DNA of 64,000 bases from Aureococcus anophagefferens. Lineage: Eukaryota; Sar; Pelagophyceae; Pelagomonadales; Pelagomonadaceae. Shown piece by piece: positions 37,734 through 48,359 of this stretch. Made by a program: the position numbers and the translations under genes. Position 1 is the stretch's first letter. Each line of letters starts with the position of its first letter. The DNA is taken from assembly GCF_000186865.1 (NCBI RefSeq), contig NW_008705579.1, positions 350,544 through 414,543 of the forward strand. Direction: 5' to 3'. The notes beneath the pieces were generated by a model that made no database searches, was not told the origin of the DNA, and saw only the letters and a program-made list of their open reading frames with translations.

Positions 37734-37806
37734 GAGCTGTTCCTGCTGGAGCTGCTGCTGTTGCTTGAGCTGCTGCTGCGCGAGGTGCTGCTGCTGCTGG
37801 AGCTGG
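37734..37806. repeat. Impure CTG triplet tract
   Basis: About 70 bp dominated by CTG with GAG and TTG interruptions lie just upstream of the minus-strand gene, in its likely 5' leader (CAG on that strand). It is outside the coding frame. Confidence 0.8.
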
Positions 37807-37996
37807 GCAAGGATGCTTGCTGGCTATGCGACGCACACGGACGCTGCTAGGGCTGCCCCGCAGGCCGGAATGGAACCTCGCTATGACGCCACGACGGTGC
37901 TGCAACAAAAAAGATACATCAAGGTGCTGCCATTTTGGACGACGACGACCTCTGCCGGCGGCCGCGCCGCCCGCACCGGCTCCGTCGCTCGCGATC

Positions 37997-38564
37997 ATGG
38001 GGCGCGCCCTCGCGCTTGTCTGCGCCGCCGTGACCTGCGCGGTCGCGGCGGGCGCCGGCGCGAACGAGCCCATCGCGCCCAACGAGCTGGGCCTGACGGC
38101 CATCGACTGCGCGACGCAGTACTGCACGTCCAAGGACTCGCTCCTCCTCTGGCTGGCCCTGGAAAACACGTGCTTCTCCGACAAGCAGCCGCGCGCCGCC
38201 GCGTCGTAGAACTTCGCCGGGCCCCGGGGGTGTTCGCGGCGTCGCGCCGGGGGCGGAGGATCCGCGGCGGCGGCGGCGGAGAACGTCGCCGGCCCCCGGG
38301 GCGTCGGGGGCCCGCGTCGCGCCGCCCGCGGAAGATCCGTGCACGCCTCGCCTCGTCGCGCGCGCTCCTCCCATCGGTTTCCCGACGCCGTCGCCTTTCA
38401 GGTACTCGACGTCGACGTCGCTCGCGGCCGTGGACGTCGCGGCGTCCGTGTCCCAGCTCTGGTCCTTCAACGTCGTCGGCGCCATCACCATGTCGATCAT
38501 GGCCGTCGGCCTCGTCGTCGGCTACGCCGCGGGCGCGCGCTCCGCGGAGCAGCACCGGCGATAG
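37997..38564 (+). CDS. Small secretory-pathway single-pass membrane protein
   Basis: Two exons (37997-38205 and 38402-38564) give 123 residues. An N-terminal signal peptide (MGRALALVCAAVTCAVAAG) leads a short luminal domain with three cysteines (DCATQYC, ENTC) and a C-terminal hydrophobic helix (VVGAITMSIMAVGLVVGYAAG), ending in a basic tail. The 196-bp GT-AG intron (GTAGAA to TTTCAG) is longer than the others and contains an internal duplication. Unspliced, the frame stops at 38209. No family is recognised. Confidence 0.68.
38210..38340. repeat. Imperfect tandem duplication inside an intron
   Basis: Copies of about 57 bp (38210-38265 and 38282-38340) share AACKTCGCCGG at one end and GATCCG at the other, with a GGC-rich spacer. 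Both lie wholly within the 38206-38401 intron and explain its unusual length. Confidence 0.7.
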
Positions 38565-38657
38565 GCGGCGCGGCGCGCGTTTTTGCTCTCTAAATACATC
38601 CTCTTTCATTGTACTATGGAACCACAGCCCGCCCGAGGGACACGTTACCCGCCGCTC

Positions 38658-39188
38658 CTAGGCCTGCTTCGGCTTCTCCTTGTCGAAGAGCGTGGCGAAG
38701 AGCGACAGGCACATGACGCCGACGACGCCCGGGCAGAGCTGGGACTGGACCATCTTGATCTCGTCCGTCGGGCACGCGCCGTGCTTGGCGCACGTCTCCG
38801 CGTAGAATGCCTCGAGGCCCCAGTAGCCGCCGACGGTCATGGCCAGCGCCGTCGTCGCGAGCGCGCAGCGCAGCATCTTGACGTCGCCGAAGAGCGCGCA
38901 GCACGCGCAGAGGAGCCAGAGCGGCAGCTGGAACGCGTGGTCGAACAAAGCGCCGATGCGCGCGATAGAGATCTCGCGCCTGGGAGTTTTAGCCGTGACG
39001 CGCGAGCGAGACGGCGAAGACGCGGAAACGCCGACGGCTTGAGCTTGGGCTTGGCCTCGAAGCCCTTCTCCCAGGAATCGCCGCCGTTGAGCACGTTCGC
39101 GGCGCCTACGCTTCGGCGTGAGAGTTTTCCTCTCCAAAAAGCACCGCGCCGCGCCGAAGATCATGAGCCCGCACCAGGTGAGCAGCAT
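38658..39188 (-). CDS. Small multi-pass membrane protein
   Basis: Three exons (39188-39155, 39105-39036, 38979-38658) give 141 residues. The first junction uses a GC donor (TTCG|GCGCGG, intron 39106-39154). The second is GT-AG (38980-39035, 56 nt). Spliced, the protein reads LMIFGAANVLNGGDSWEKGF, then KLKPREISIARIG. Hydrophobic segments lie at the N-terminus (MLLTWCGLMIFG), in FQLPLWLLCACCALFG, in LRCALATTALAMTVGGYWG and near the C-terminus (GVVGVMCLSLFATLF), for about four helices. An upstream in-frame ATG would add 20 residues but lies in low-GC sequence. Function is unknown. Confidence 0.65.
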   Translation of the reverse strand: MLLTWCGLMIFGAARCFLERKTLTPKRRRRERAQRRRFLGEGLRGQAQAQAVGVSASSPSRSRVTAKTPRREISIARIGALFDHAFQLPLWLLCACCALFGDVKMLRCALATTALAMTVGGYWGLEAFYAETCAKHGACPTDEIKMVQSQLCPGVVGVMCLSLFATLFDKEKPKQA

Positions 39189-39748
39189 GCAGCGGCTGCC
39201 AAAGGCAATGGCACCTATTTGAATGGGGTTTCCATATTGAACAGGCATCGATGGATTTGATGGTGATCCACCAGGAGCCAACCAGCGCACGTCCAGGCAT
39301 GCGTCGCGCGAGAAAAAACACGCAAGATCGTGACGCTGCATCGCGCCCATGGTGGCGCGCGACGGCGCGAGAATGCACGCTACAACGAGAGGCTGCCCCG
39401 GCAGCAACCACTCGTGCTTGCGACGGACACAAACAATGTTGAAGCATGAGTTGCTGTAATCCTAGCCTGCGACGTGTGGCGAGCCGCTCGAGGCTCTCTG
39501 AAGCGTGGACGAGACGCTGGACGGCGTCGCCCTCCCGCGTCTGTTCGCGACGCGACCAGGCGCTATCCGCCTCCCAGCAATTCCTCGGTTGAAGGCCGTG
39601 CACTGCTGCACGTGCTCGACCTGAAAAAAACTGGTCTCGGGGCAAATCGCGCCGCCCGAAACCCCCGGGAATCCAGCACATCGCCGGTAGCCGGGAGCGA
39701 GGCCCAGCTCGTGCACTTCGGGCTGGGAGCCGCCCCCGAAGAAAAACC
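39189..39748. other. Intergenic divergent region, lower GC
   Basis: About 560 bp separate the divergent membrane-protein and Ser-rich genes. Composition is less GC-rich than in coding DNA. Several frames stay open, but none has coding-like composition on either strand. No transposon end, tRNA fold or clear repeat was seen. Confidence 0.5.
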
Positions 39749-42572
39749 ATGTCGTCGCGGCCGATCAAGGGCATCCACTCGATCAACGTCGACAGGGGCT
39801 TCGGCCCCGATGGCCGCCGCGTCAAGTCGCCGTCGGACGGTTTGAGCCTGCAGGCGCGCGCGCCGCGTCCGACCCGGGGCCCTCGCCGCGCGACGACCCG
39901 CGCGCGCCTCCCCCCGCGCGACACACACCTCGCGCGCAAAACTCCAACCACCAACCCTCTAGGTCGCGTCGGACAAGCGGCGCTCGCCGACGCACCACCA
40001 CAAGCGGTCGCCCGCGAATTCCCGGACGCCGAGCCCGAACCTCGAGAAGCAGTTCGGCCGGAGCAGCGGTGGCCGCGCCAAGACGGCGAGCGACATCTAC
40101 CACGCGTCCATCAAGAGCCCGCGGTCCGCGTTCCAGGCGCCCGGCGAGGGGTCGTCGAGCAAGAACAAGTCCGGCGGCGCCAAGGCCTGGCGCGCGTCGC
40201 CCGTCGGCGCCAAGGCCGCCGGCGCCGGCGGCCGCGAGCGCAAGTCGCCGAGCCCCTACAGTAGCTCGAGCCGCAAGTCGCCGTCCGCGGGCCTCGGCGG
40301 CGACGAGAAGAAGAAGGCGCTCGGCGCGAAGGAGCGCAAGGAGCGCGACCGCGCCGCCGCCGCGGCCGCCGCGGCGTCCGCGGCCATCGTCGAGGAGGAG
40401 CTCAAGCACGACGACGACGACGACGACGAGCCCGAGAGCGACGTCGACGACGTCGAGCTCCAGTCCATCACCGCGGGCCTCAACCAGGGCGCGCTCGGCC
40501 CGCGGCCCCAGAACGGCGCGAGCCACGTGCCCTCCCGGCTGCCGAGCCACCTCGCGGGCGACGAGAAGAAGGAGGCGGCGGAGAAGAAGGCGCCCAAGGA
40601 CAAGACCGACCCGCCGCGGCCGCGGTCCGCGCCGGGGAGCCGCGGCCACGGCGCGGACGCGGAGCCGCGGCCCCGCGACCGGTCCGCGTCCGTCCGCGAC
40701 GGCTCCGCGAGCCGGGGCAGCCCGCGGTCCGCCGTGCACCGGCGCCACGTGAGCGACATCCGCGTCGACGCCGCGCCCGCGGGGCCCGACGGCGAGCCCC
40801 TGTCGCCGTCCGCGCCGCGGCGCCGCCGCGGCGACGCGGACCGCGGCTCGTCGGACCGGAAGCCGCCCAAGGAGGATCACAAGGCCAAAGAAGAAATCGC
40901 GCCGCCCCCGGCCCGCGACCGGGCCGGCTCCGAGCCCGCCCCCGAGGAGACGGACGCGTCCCTGCGGACGAGCCTCCAGCGCGTCCTCGCGGCGGAGCAC
41001 GGCCCCGCGCGCGACGACGGCATCAGCATCCGCGAGATCGAGGAGCTCCAGCTGCTGCTGGACTACAAGAAGCACCAGCTCCTAGCGGCCCAGCACGGCG
41101 AGGCGCCGGGCCGCGACCGCGGGTCGTCGCTGGAGGACGTGGCGCTGCCGCCGCGACCCGGCGACGCGGACCTGCCGCATCCGCCGCCGCCGCCGGACGA
41201 CGAGCCCGACTCGGAGCTCGCGCGGACCATCGCGGCGCTCCAGCGCCTGCCGTCGCAGCTCCGCGTCGACAACCGGTCCGCGTTGAGCCACCTGACGGAG
41301 ATGTCGCGGCGGCTGAGCGCGTCCGTGGGCGCGGCGGCCGAGGCGTTCTCGGGCGGCCGCGCGGCCGACGAGCCCGACGACGAGGAGCCGGAGCTCGAGG
41401 GCCTCGCCCGCGACGCCTACGGCTTGGGCGCCGTCTACGGCGGGTCCGTGAACTCGGACTCGAGCCTGGGGGCCACGGGCAGCCTCGGCACGACGTCGAC
41501 GGCCGCGGCGCCGGAGCCGCCGAAGGAGCCCGAGAAGACGGCGGCCAAGACCTTCGAGCCCCGCGACGACCGCGGCGTCGACGTCTTCACGGAGTCGATC
41601 CTCCAGTCGAAGCGCGACGAGGACGAGGCCCTGGCGAAGTCGCCGACGGCCGCGGCGAACGGCCTGTTGCGGGGCGCGAACGAGAAGTCGCGCGCGGAGC
41701 GGCTCGCGCGGCTCCACGCGTCGGCCTGCGCGCCCAACGACAAGATGTTCTCGTCGGCCTACGGCGCCTGGGTCACGTCCAAGGGCGGCCGGGGCAAGAA
41801 GGTGCCCATCGTCCGCAAGGACGCGCCGAAGAAGGTCGAGAAGCCCGCCGAGGGCGACGACGCCGCGGAGCCCGAGGAGAAGGCCGGCAAGCCCGCGGGC
41901 CCGCCGCCGCGGCCGAGCCGCGCGCCCGTGCCCGAGGTGTCCTTCGGTCTCGGCGTCGTCGGCTCGACGCGCGAGGGCCGGCCCGCGGACGGCGCGCCGA
42001 CGCTCAACTTCTCCGTGCTCGACGACCTCGAGGAGCGCACGGGCGTCCAGGCCGTCGTCGTCGGCCACGCGCCCGCGGCCTTCGCCGAGTCGTTCCGGAG
42101 CCCCTTCCACCGCCTCGTGGACTTTGGGCCCGACGTCGACCCGGACCGCGAGGACGAGATCAACGACCGGTCGCGCCAGCGCGAGCGCGACTGGCTGCGC
42201 GACGGCGGCGACCGCGCGACGCACTCCGTGCGGTCGGCCCTGAGCTCGCCGGAGACGGTCATCTCCTCCGTGTCCGACTACACGGCCTGGTCCTGCGCGA
42301 GCCCGAGGTCGCCGAACCACGTCGAGTTCTCCTACCGGCCGCCGCCGTCCTTCGTGCCGCGGATCCGCCTCGAGGCGCTCCGCAGCCCGCGCCGCGGCGT
42401 CGTCGACGACTACATCCTCAGCCCGGACCCGGCCAAGTCCATCTCGACGCTCTACTCGCCGCGGTCCGCGTTCACGCCCCGGTCCTCCGCGTCCAACGAC
42501 GACCTCCGCTCCGCGGGGAACGCGCCCGCGGCCAAGCACACGACGAACCACAAGGCCCGGCCCGGCGAGTGA
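39749..42572 (+). CDS. Ser/Pro/Asp-rich, largely disordered protein
   Basis: Two exons (39749-39853 and 39963-42572) give 904 residues. The 109-nt intron has a GC donor (CTGCAG|GCGCGC) and ends CCCTCTAG; it joins SLQ to VASDKRRSP in phase 0. The N-terminal part is Lys/Ser/Pro-rich (KRSPANSRTPSPN). An acidic stretch follows (KHDDDDDDEPESDVDD), then a helical region (REIEELQLLLDYKKHQLL). The C-terminal 350 residues are more ordered (FEPRDDRGVDVFTESILQSK, FHRLVDFGPDVDPD). SPRSAF motifs occur twice and recur in the zinc-finger protein at 30092. No known domain was recognised. Confidence 0.75.
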
Positions 42573-42735
42573 GCGCTCGCGCCGGCCGCCTCCCTGTCTG
42601 TGCCCCCGGACGCGCGCGCGGCGTACCTTTAAACACCGCGCGGGCGTGCTCGAGGACGAGTATCGGGGACGCGTCCGCCATGGTGAAGCCGACCGAGTCG
42701 AGGCAAGGTCGTGAGAGAGGCGAGTGCTCGAGCCC

Positions 42736-45700
42736 ATGGCTCTCAGCACTCTCGACGCCGAGCGTGATTATGCAGCTCGGCTGTTCGGCGTTCACGCCAT
42801 CCGCGTGGCCGCCGCGAGCGCCGACGACGACGACGGCGACGCGCTGCTGCTCCAGTGCGCCTTTCTGGAGGAACCGGACGAGGACGAGGCCTCCAACGCC
42901 TTGCTGGACCACAGCGAGGGCGGGAGCGGCCAGCTCGCGGACGACGCGACGCTGCGCGTCGCGCTCGTCTGCGTCCAGGAGGCGCCCGCCGCCGTCGCCC
43001 GGGCGGGGCTCGAGCGGCTCTACGGCGCGGACCGGCTCCGCGGCGCGGGCCCGCTCCGCGCGGTCGCCGCGCGGCGCCGCGGCGCGCGCGGCCAGAGCGG
43101 CGGCGCGTCGCTGCTGCCGCTCCTGCGCTTCGGCGCCGTCGGCGACGGGAGCGGCGCGCGCGGCTGCAGCGCGCACCCGCAGCTCGCGAGCCTGCGGCGG
43201 ATCCTAAGGGCGAAGAGCGGCGTGCTCCGGAGCTCGGCGCTCGCGGGCCTCTGCGGCGGGCAGGGCAGCAAAAGGGTGATTCAACGTCGCTTCAACGTGA
43301 GTGTTCCGCGCGCGCGCGTTTCGGAGACAGCACCTATGCTTCGAGAGCGCTCCGAGAGATGATCGCTCGTCCAAAAATCAGCCGAAACGAGCGGAAAACG
43401 ACCGAGATAGGAGCCTTTGAAGTTGGGAATTTCGCACCCTTTTGCTGCCCAGGCGGCGGGTCGCGCGGCGCGGTGGACCTGCAGCTGCGCTTCGTCGCCT
43501 ACCAGCTCCTGCGCTGCCTCATGGCGGCCCACGGCGCCGGCGTCGCCTTCGGCGGCCGCGTCGACTCGCGGAGCCTCTTTGTCAGCGACCGGCTCTGGCT
43601 CCGCGCGCTGCCGCGCGTCGCCGCCGTCGCGGGCGAAGCGGCCGGCGACGCGCCCCTCTGCCGGCCGCCCCTGCACCGCAAGCCCGTCGTCGCGCGCTGG
43701 GTCGACGGCTCGCTGTCGAACTTCGAGTACCTCGTATTATTAAACGAGGCCGCGGGCCGCGGCAACTGCCTCAACAACGACCACTTCGTCTTCCCCTGGG
43801 TGTCGGACCTCAAGAGCCGCGACGGGGACGACCACTGGCGCGATTTATCGAAGACGAAATTCCGCCTGAACAAGGGCGACCTCATGCTGGATCGCACCTA
43901 CGGCGCGTCGAGGCACCACGTGCCCGAGCCGGGGCTCTCGGAGCTCGCGCTGTGCATCTATCTCGCGCGGATCACCCCGATCTCGGTGCTGCGCCGCGTC
44001 GTCCGCGCGAACTTCGTCGCGGAGCACTACCCGGCGACGGTGGAGCGCCTGTACGCCTGGACGCCCGACGAGGCCATCCCCGAGTTCTTCTGCGATCCGT
44101 CCGTGTTCAAGAGCCGCCACGGCGACCGGCTCCGGGACCTCGGCGTGCCCGGGTGGTGCGCGTCGCCGGAGGACTTCGTGTCCTACCACCGGGCGCTCCT
44201 CGAGTCCGACGCCGTGTCGTCGAACCTGCACGCCTGGATCGACGTGACCTTCGGCTACGCGCTCGTCGGCGCCGCGGCCGTCGAGCGCAAGAACGCGCCT
44301 TTGAGGGAGCGGCCGCGGAGCCTCTTCGACCGCGTGGACCACCGCGCGCCGGGCGCGGCCGTGCTCTTCGCCGCGCCGCACCCGCGGCGCGCCGTGGCGC
44401 CGCGGGCGGCGTGCGACGCCGCGGCGCGGGCCGCGGACCGGGAGAAGCGCGCGCTCGAGGCGTTCCTGCGGCTCGAGCCCGCGAGCTCGCGCGGCGTCGA
44501 CGCGCCGCGGCCGCCGGCGGACGCGCCCGCGGCGTCGCGCCGCCTGGCCTTCGACGCGTTCGGGGATGCGCACGCCGTCGCGGGCGACGTCGACGCGCCC
44601 CTGCGGCGGCCGCCGAGGAGGCCGGCGGTCCGTCCGTTCGACGGCGCCGTCGCCGCGGACGCCGCGGCCGCGGGCGCGGTGCTCCTGGAGCTCTACCTCG
44701 GCGCGGCGCCGGACGGCGGCGGTGCGGCGCCGGCGCCCTGCGCCGTCGCGCCCCTGCCCGCGCCCGTGCGGCGCGCCGCCGCGGCGCTCGCGGCCGGCCG
44801 CGCGTCGCTCGACCGGATAGCGGCGACGGCGCCGCCGGCCGCGTCCGACGACGACGACGACGCGCGGCGGCGAAAACCGGACTACGAGGACGCGGCGCCG
44901 TGCCTCTTCCCGAGCCACTTCGCCAAAGCCTACGACCTCGTCGCCGCCGTCGAGCGCGCGGCGACGCCGCGCGACGCCGTCGACGCCGTCCTGGGGAGCC
45001 TCGACGCGTTTGGCGACCTGGAACTCGCGGGCGCGCTGCTCTGCCTGCCCCACTACCTCGCGTGCCTCGACGACACCAAGGGCTGGAGCTTCCTCGCGGG
45101 CGACGAGAGCGACGACGACGACGACGAGAAACGCGCGGGGAGCTCCGACGACCTGTGCCTCTTCGTCGACGTCGTCGGGGCCAAGATCGGCCAGGGCGCC
45201 GCGGCGCACGCGCTGGCGCCGCGCGTGGCCGCCTTCGTCGACGCCGTCGTCCAGCTCGAGGGCGAGGCGCCGGCGACGTTCTTACGCTACGGCGACTTAG
45301 TGTTTCGGAGCGTCGTCGACCGCTGCGGCGCGCGCGCGTTCGCCAAGCTCTTCGTGCCCACGCTGTGCGACGTCGCGCGGGGCGCGGGCGACGTCGCCGT
45401 CGCCGCGGCGGGCGCGTTGGGCCGCCTGGCGTCGCGCGACGCCCTGGGGCCGGCGCTCGCGGCGCGGCTCGTGCTTCCCGCGGTCGTCGCGGATCTCGGC
45501 CGCGAGCAGCTCCACGACGACCCCGCACTGGGCGACGCGCCGACGCCGCGCGTCTTTGCCGTCGTGGAGCTCTGCGACGCGTTGGGCGCCGAGGCCGTGG
45601 CGCCGGCGGTGCTGAGCCCGCTATTGGACGGGCGCGGCGCGTTGGCGGTTTTAGAGGGCGCGCTCTCGGATCCGCACAACGGCGCGGCGCGGCGCGCGCT

Positions 45701-48338
45701 CCTCGAGATCATCCGGGTCTTACGGTCGCTCGTGGGCGCGTTGTCCCCGGCGACGGTGCTCCACTTTTACGTCGACGTGCCCCCCGTGCCGCTGCCGCGC
45801 CTGTTAGGCGCGCTGCTCCCGACGACGTCGACGCTGACCGACGCGGCGAGCGTCGCGGCCGCGAAGCGCGCGCTCACGGACGTCGCGAGCCTCGTGAGCC
45901 TCGTCTGCTTGGCGGTTGGGCCCGCGGCGTCGACGAAGCATTTGTTGCCGGAGGTGGACCGCTTCTTCGGCCAGCTTGCGCATCTGCGCGCGTCCGCGGC
46001 GGCGCTCCCGGGCGCGGTCTCGGAGCTCGCGGAGCGCCTCGCGCTCGACGTCGCGACGGAGCTCTACACGCCCCTGGCGGCGACGCTGGGCATCGAGACC
46101 ATGCGGCGCCACGCGCCGTCGGCGCGGGGCCTGCTCGGCGAGGCGCTGCCGGGCGACGACGCCGCGCGCGACCGCGCGCCGCCGGGCGGCGCGGCGCGCG
46201 ACGACGACGAGCTCCACAAGCGCGCGCTCGACTGGGGCCACGACCAGTTCGAGAAGGGCCTCGACTGGCTCACGCGCACGGCGGACCGCCTCGGCGGGCC
46301 CCCGGGCGCCGAGCCGCGGCGGCGGCGCGAGCACCCGGACGACGTGACCGTCGACGACGAGGCGTTCGGCCGCGGGGCCCGGAGCGCGGAGGCGGCGGCG
46401 CCCCGCGTGCCGCCGCCGCCGCCGCCGCGGCACCAGACGTCGCCCGGCGAGCGGCTGGGCACGAAGCGGCCCCCGCGCGCGCCCGCGGTCCTCGACGAGG
46501 GCCGGCGGCAACGCGTCCAGTCCGTCGTCGAGAACCAGGTCTCCGAGGGCATGGAGCTCCACCGGCTCCGCGACGCGCGGTCCGCGGCCGCGCCCGCCGC
46601 CGCGCGGGCGCCCCGCCCGCCGAAGCCCGCGGCGCGGTCGTCGCGGCCGCTGCACGTCAAGGTGCTCACGCACTCGTCGTCGCTCCGCGGCGACTTCGAC
46701 CCGCGCCAGTCCGTCGACACCTACGACGGCGAGCCCCGCGCGGACTCGAGCGACGACGACGACGACGACAAGCCCGGCGACGCCCCGCAGAAAGCGAAGG
46801 CCCCGGAGCCCGTCGTCAAGGGCCTCCAGCCGCAGGGCGCGAACGCCGCGGCGATCCGCGACGAGCGATTGTGGCTGCTGGGCGCGTACCCGCGGTCGAC
46901 GCTCGTCGACGAGCGGCCCTGGGAGGCCCTCGACGAGCCCTGGGCGCCGCGCTTCTCCGTGTCGTCGCGGCCCCTGGCCTGGGTGCCGCCGACGGTCGCG
47001 GGCGCGGCGCGGACGGCCGGCGGCGCGGCGCCGGCGGCCGGCGCGGCCGCGGACTCGCGGGGCGCGCGCGTGCTCGCCGTCGACGCCGCGGAGACGGTGG
47101 TGCTCTGCGGCGGGCGCGACGGCCTCGTGCGCGTCTGGAGCCTGCGGCGCCACCCGCCGGAGCTGCAGGCGCGCGGCTACTCGGCCGCGTCCTACGGCCG
47201 GTCCGGCGCGCGGCGGGCCGTGCGCGCGCTCTTCACCTTCGACGGCGGCGGCGGCGGCGGCGGCCTGCGCGCGGGGAGCTGCGACGGCGCCTATTTGGAC
47301 GTCTGGGACGTGGAGCGGACGAAGACGATCCGGCGGTGGGCGTGGCCGCGCGCGCGCGCCGCGGCGCAGGCCGCGGCCGCGCCCCCCGCGGCCGCGGGGC
47401 CGCCGGGCGCGCCCTACGGGGCGCCCTTCCCCGACGCCGGGTCCCAGCTCATCGTCGACGCGGCGCCCATGCCCCTGGGCTACGGCGCGGGCGGCGCGAC
47501 GGCTGCGAGTCCAGGCGCGGCGTCCGCGCAGCAGCTCGTCGTCCTCGCGGAGCGCGCGCTGTCCATCGTCGACGTCCGCGCGCGCGACGGCGCCGCCGCC
47601 GAGTGGCCCCTGCTCTTCGAGGGCGCCGACGACCACGGCGCGCCCCCGAAGCCGGGCCGCGATTCGCGCGGCGACGACGACGCGGCCGCGGCGGCGCCCG
47701 CGGCGCCGCCCGCGACGCCCGGCGCGGCGTTGGAGGAGCCCCACGCGGGCCTGAGCTCGCCCGAGCCCCTCTTCCACGCGCGGGGGCGCGGCGGGTCGCG
47801 CGCGCGGTCCGTCGCCGCGTCCGCGCGCGGGTCGTGGCTCGCCGCGGGCTCCGAGCACGGCGCCGTCGCCGTGCTCGAGCGCCGCGCGGGCAAGGTGCTC
47901 GCGACGTTCCAGGCGCACCACAGCGCCGTCGTCGCCCAGCTGCCCGTGGGCCGCCACGAGCTGCTGACGGTGGCCGCGGACACGACGGCGACGCTCTGGG
48001 ACCTGCGCGGCGCGCAGCCCCGGGCCGTCGCGACGGTGCGGGGGCTGCCCGACTACCGCGGCGGCCTCCACGCGGCGAACGTCAAGGCGCTCCACTTCGA
48101 CCAGGGGGGGCTGCTGCTGCTGGCGGCGAACGGCCACAAGGTCGCGGCGACGCACGTGCCGCCGCGCGCGACGGCGCAGGCGCCCTACGCGTCCCAGGCG
48201 CACAAGCGCCACTTCGTCGACGACCGGGGCAACCGCATCCACCGCCACCACCTCGCCATCGAGTCCCTCGCGGTCCTCCCCATGCGCCGCATGCTCCTCC
48301 TCGGCTGCGAGGACGGCCACGTCCGCGTGACGGCCTAA
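42736..48338 (+). CDS. WDR81-like BEACH-WD40 protein
   Basis: Two exons (42736-43252 and 43453-48338) are joined in phase 1 across a family-1 introner element and give 1800 residues. The BEACH domain spans about 260-450: SNFEYLVLLNEAAGR, HWRDLSKTKFRLNKGD, HHVPEPGLSELALCIY, WTPDEAIPEFFCDPSVF and LESDAVSSNLHAWIDVTFG. That pattern is closest to WDR81, whose animal form acts with WDR91 in endosome maturation and autophagy. A helical repeat-like middle region and a disordered linker follow. WD40-like repeats fill about 1320-1800 (DAAETVVLCGGRDGLVRVW and others). The first 170 residues form a divergent pre-BEACH region. Confidence 0.88.
43261..43452 (+). mobile_element. Introner element, family 1, copy c (intron 43253-43452), inverted relative to host
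   Basis: This 192-bp element has ends CAGGGCAGCAAAAG and CTTTTGCTGCCCAG. The target duplication GCGGCGGG is at 43253-43260 and 43453-43460. The intron is GC-AG (CT|GCGGCG), phase 1, restoring AGLCGGSRGAVDL. Its interior is sense to the gene, opposite to the other three family-1 copies, yet the downstream end still gives the CAG acceptor. Confidence 0.94.
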
Positions 48339-48359
48339 GCAGCGCGTGTTTTACGAAGG

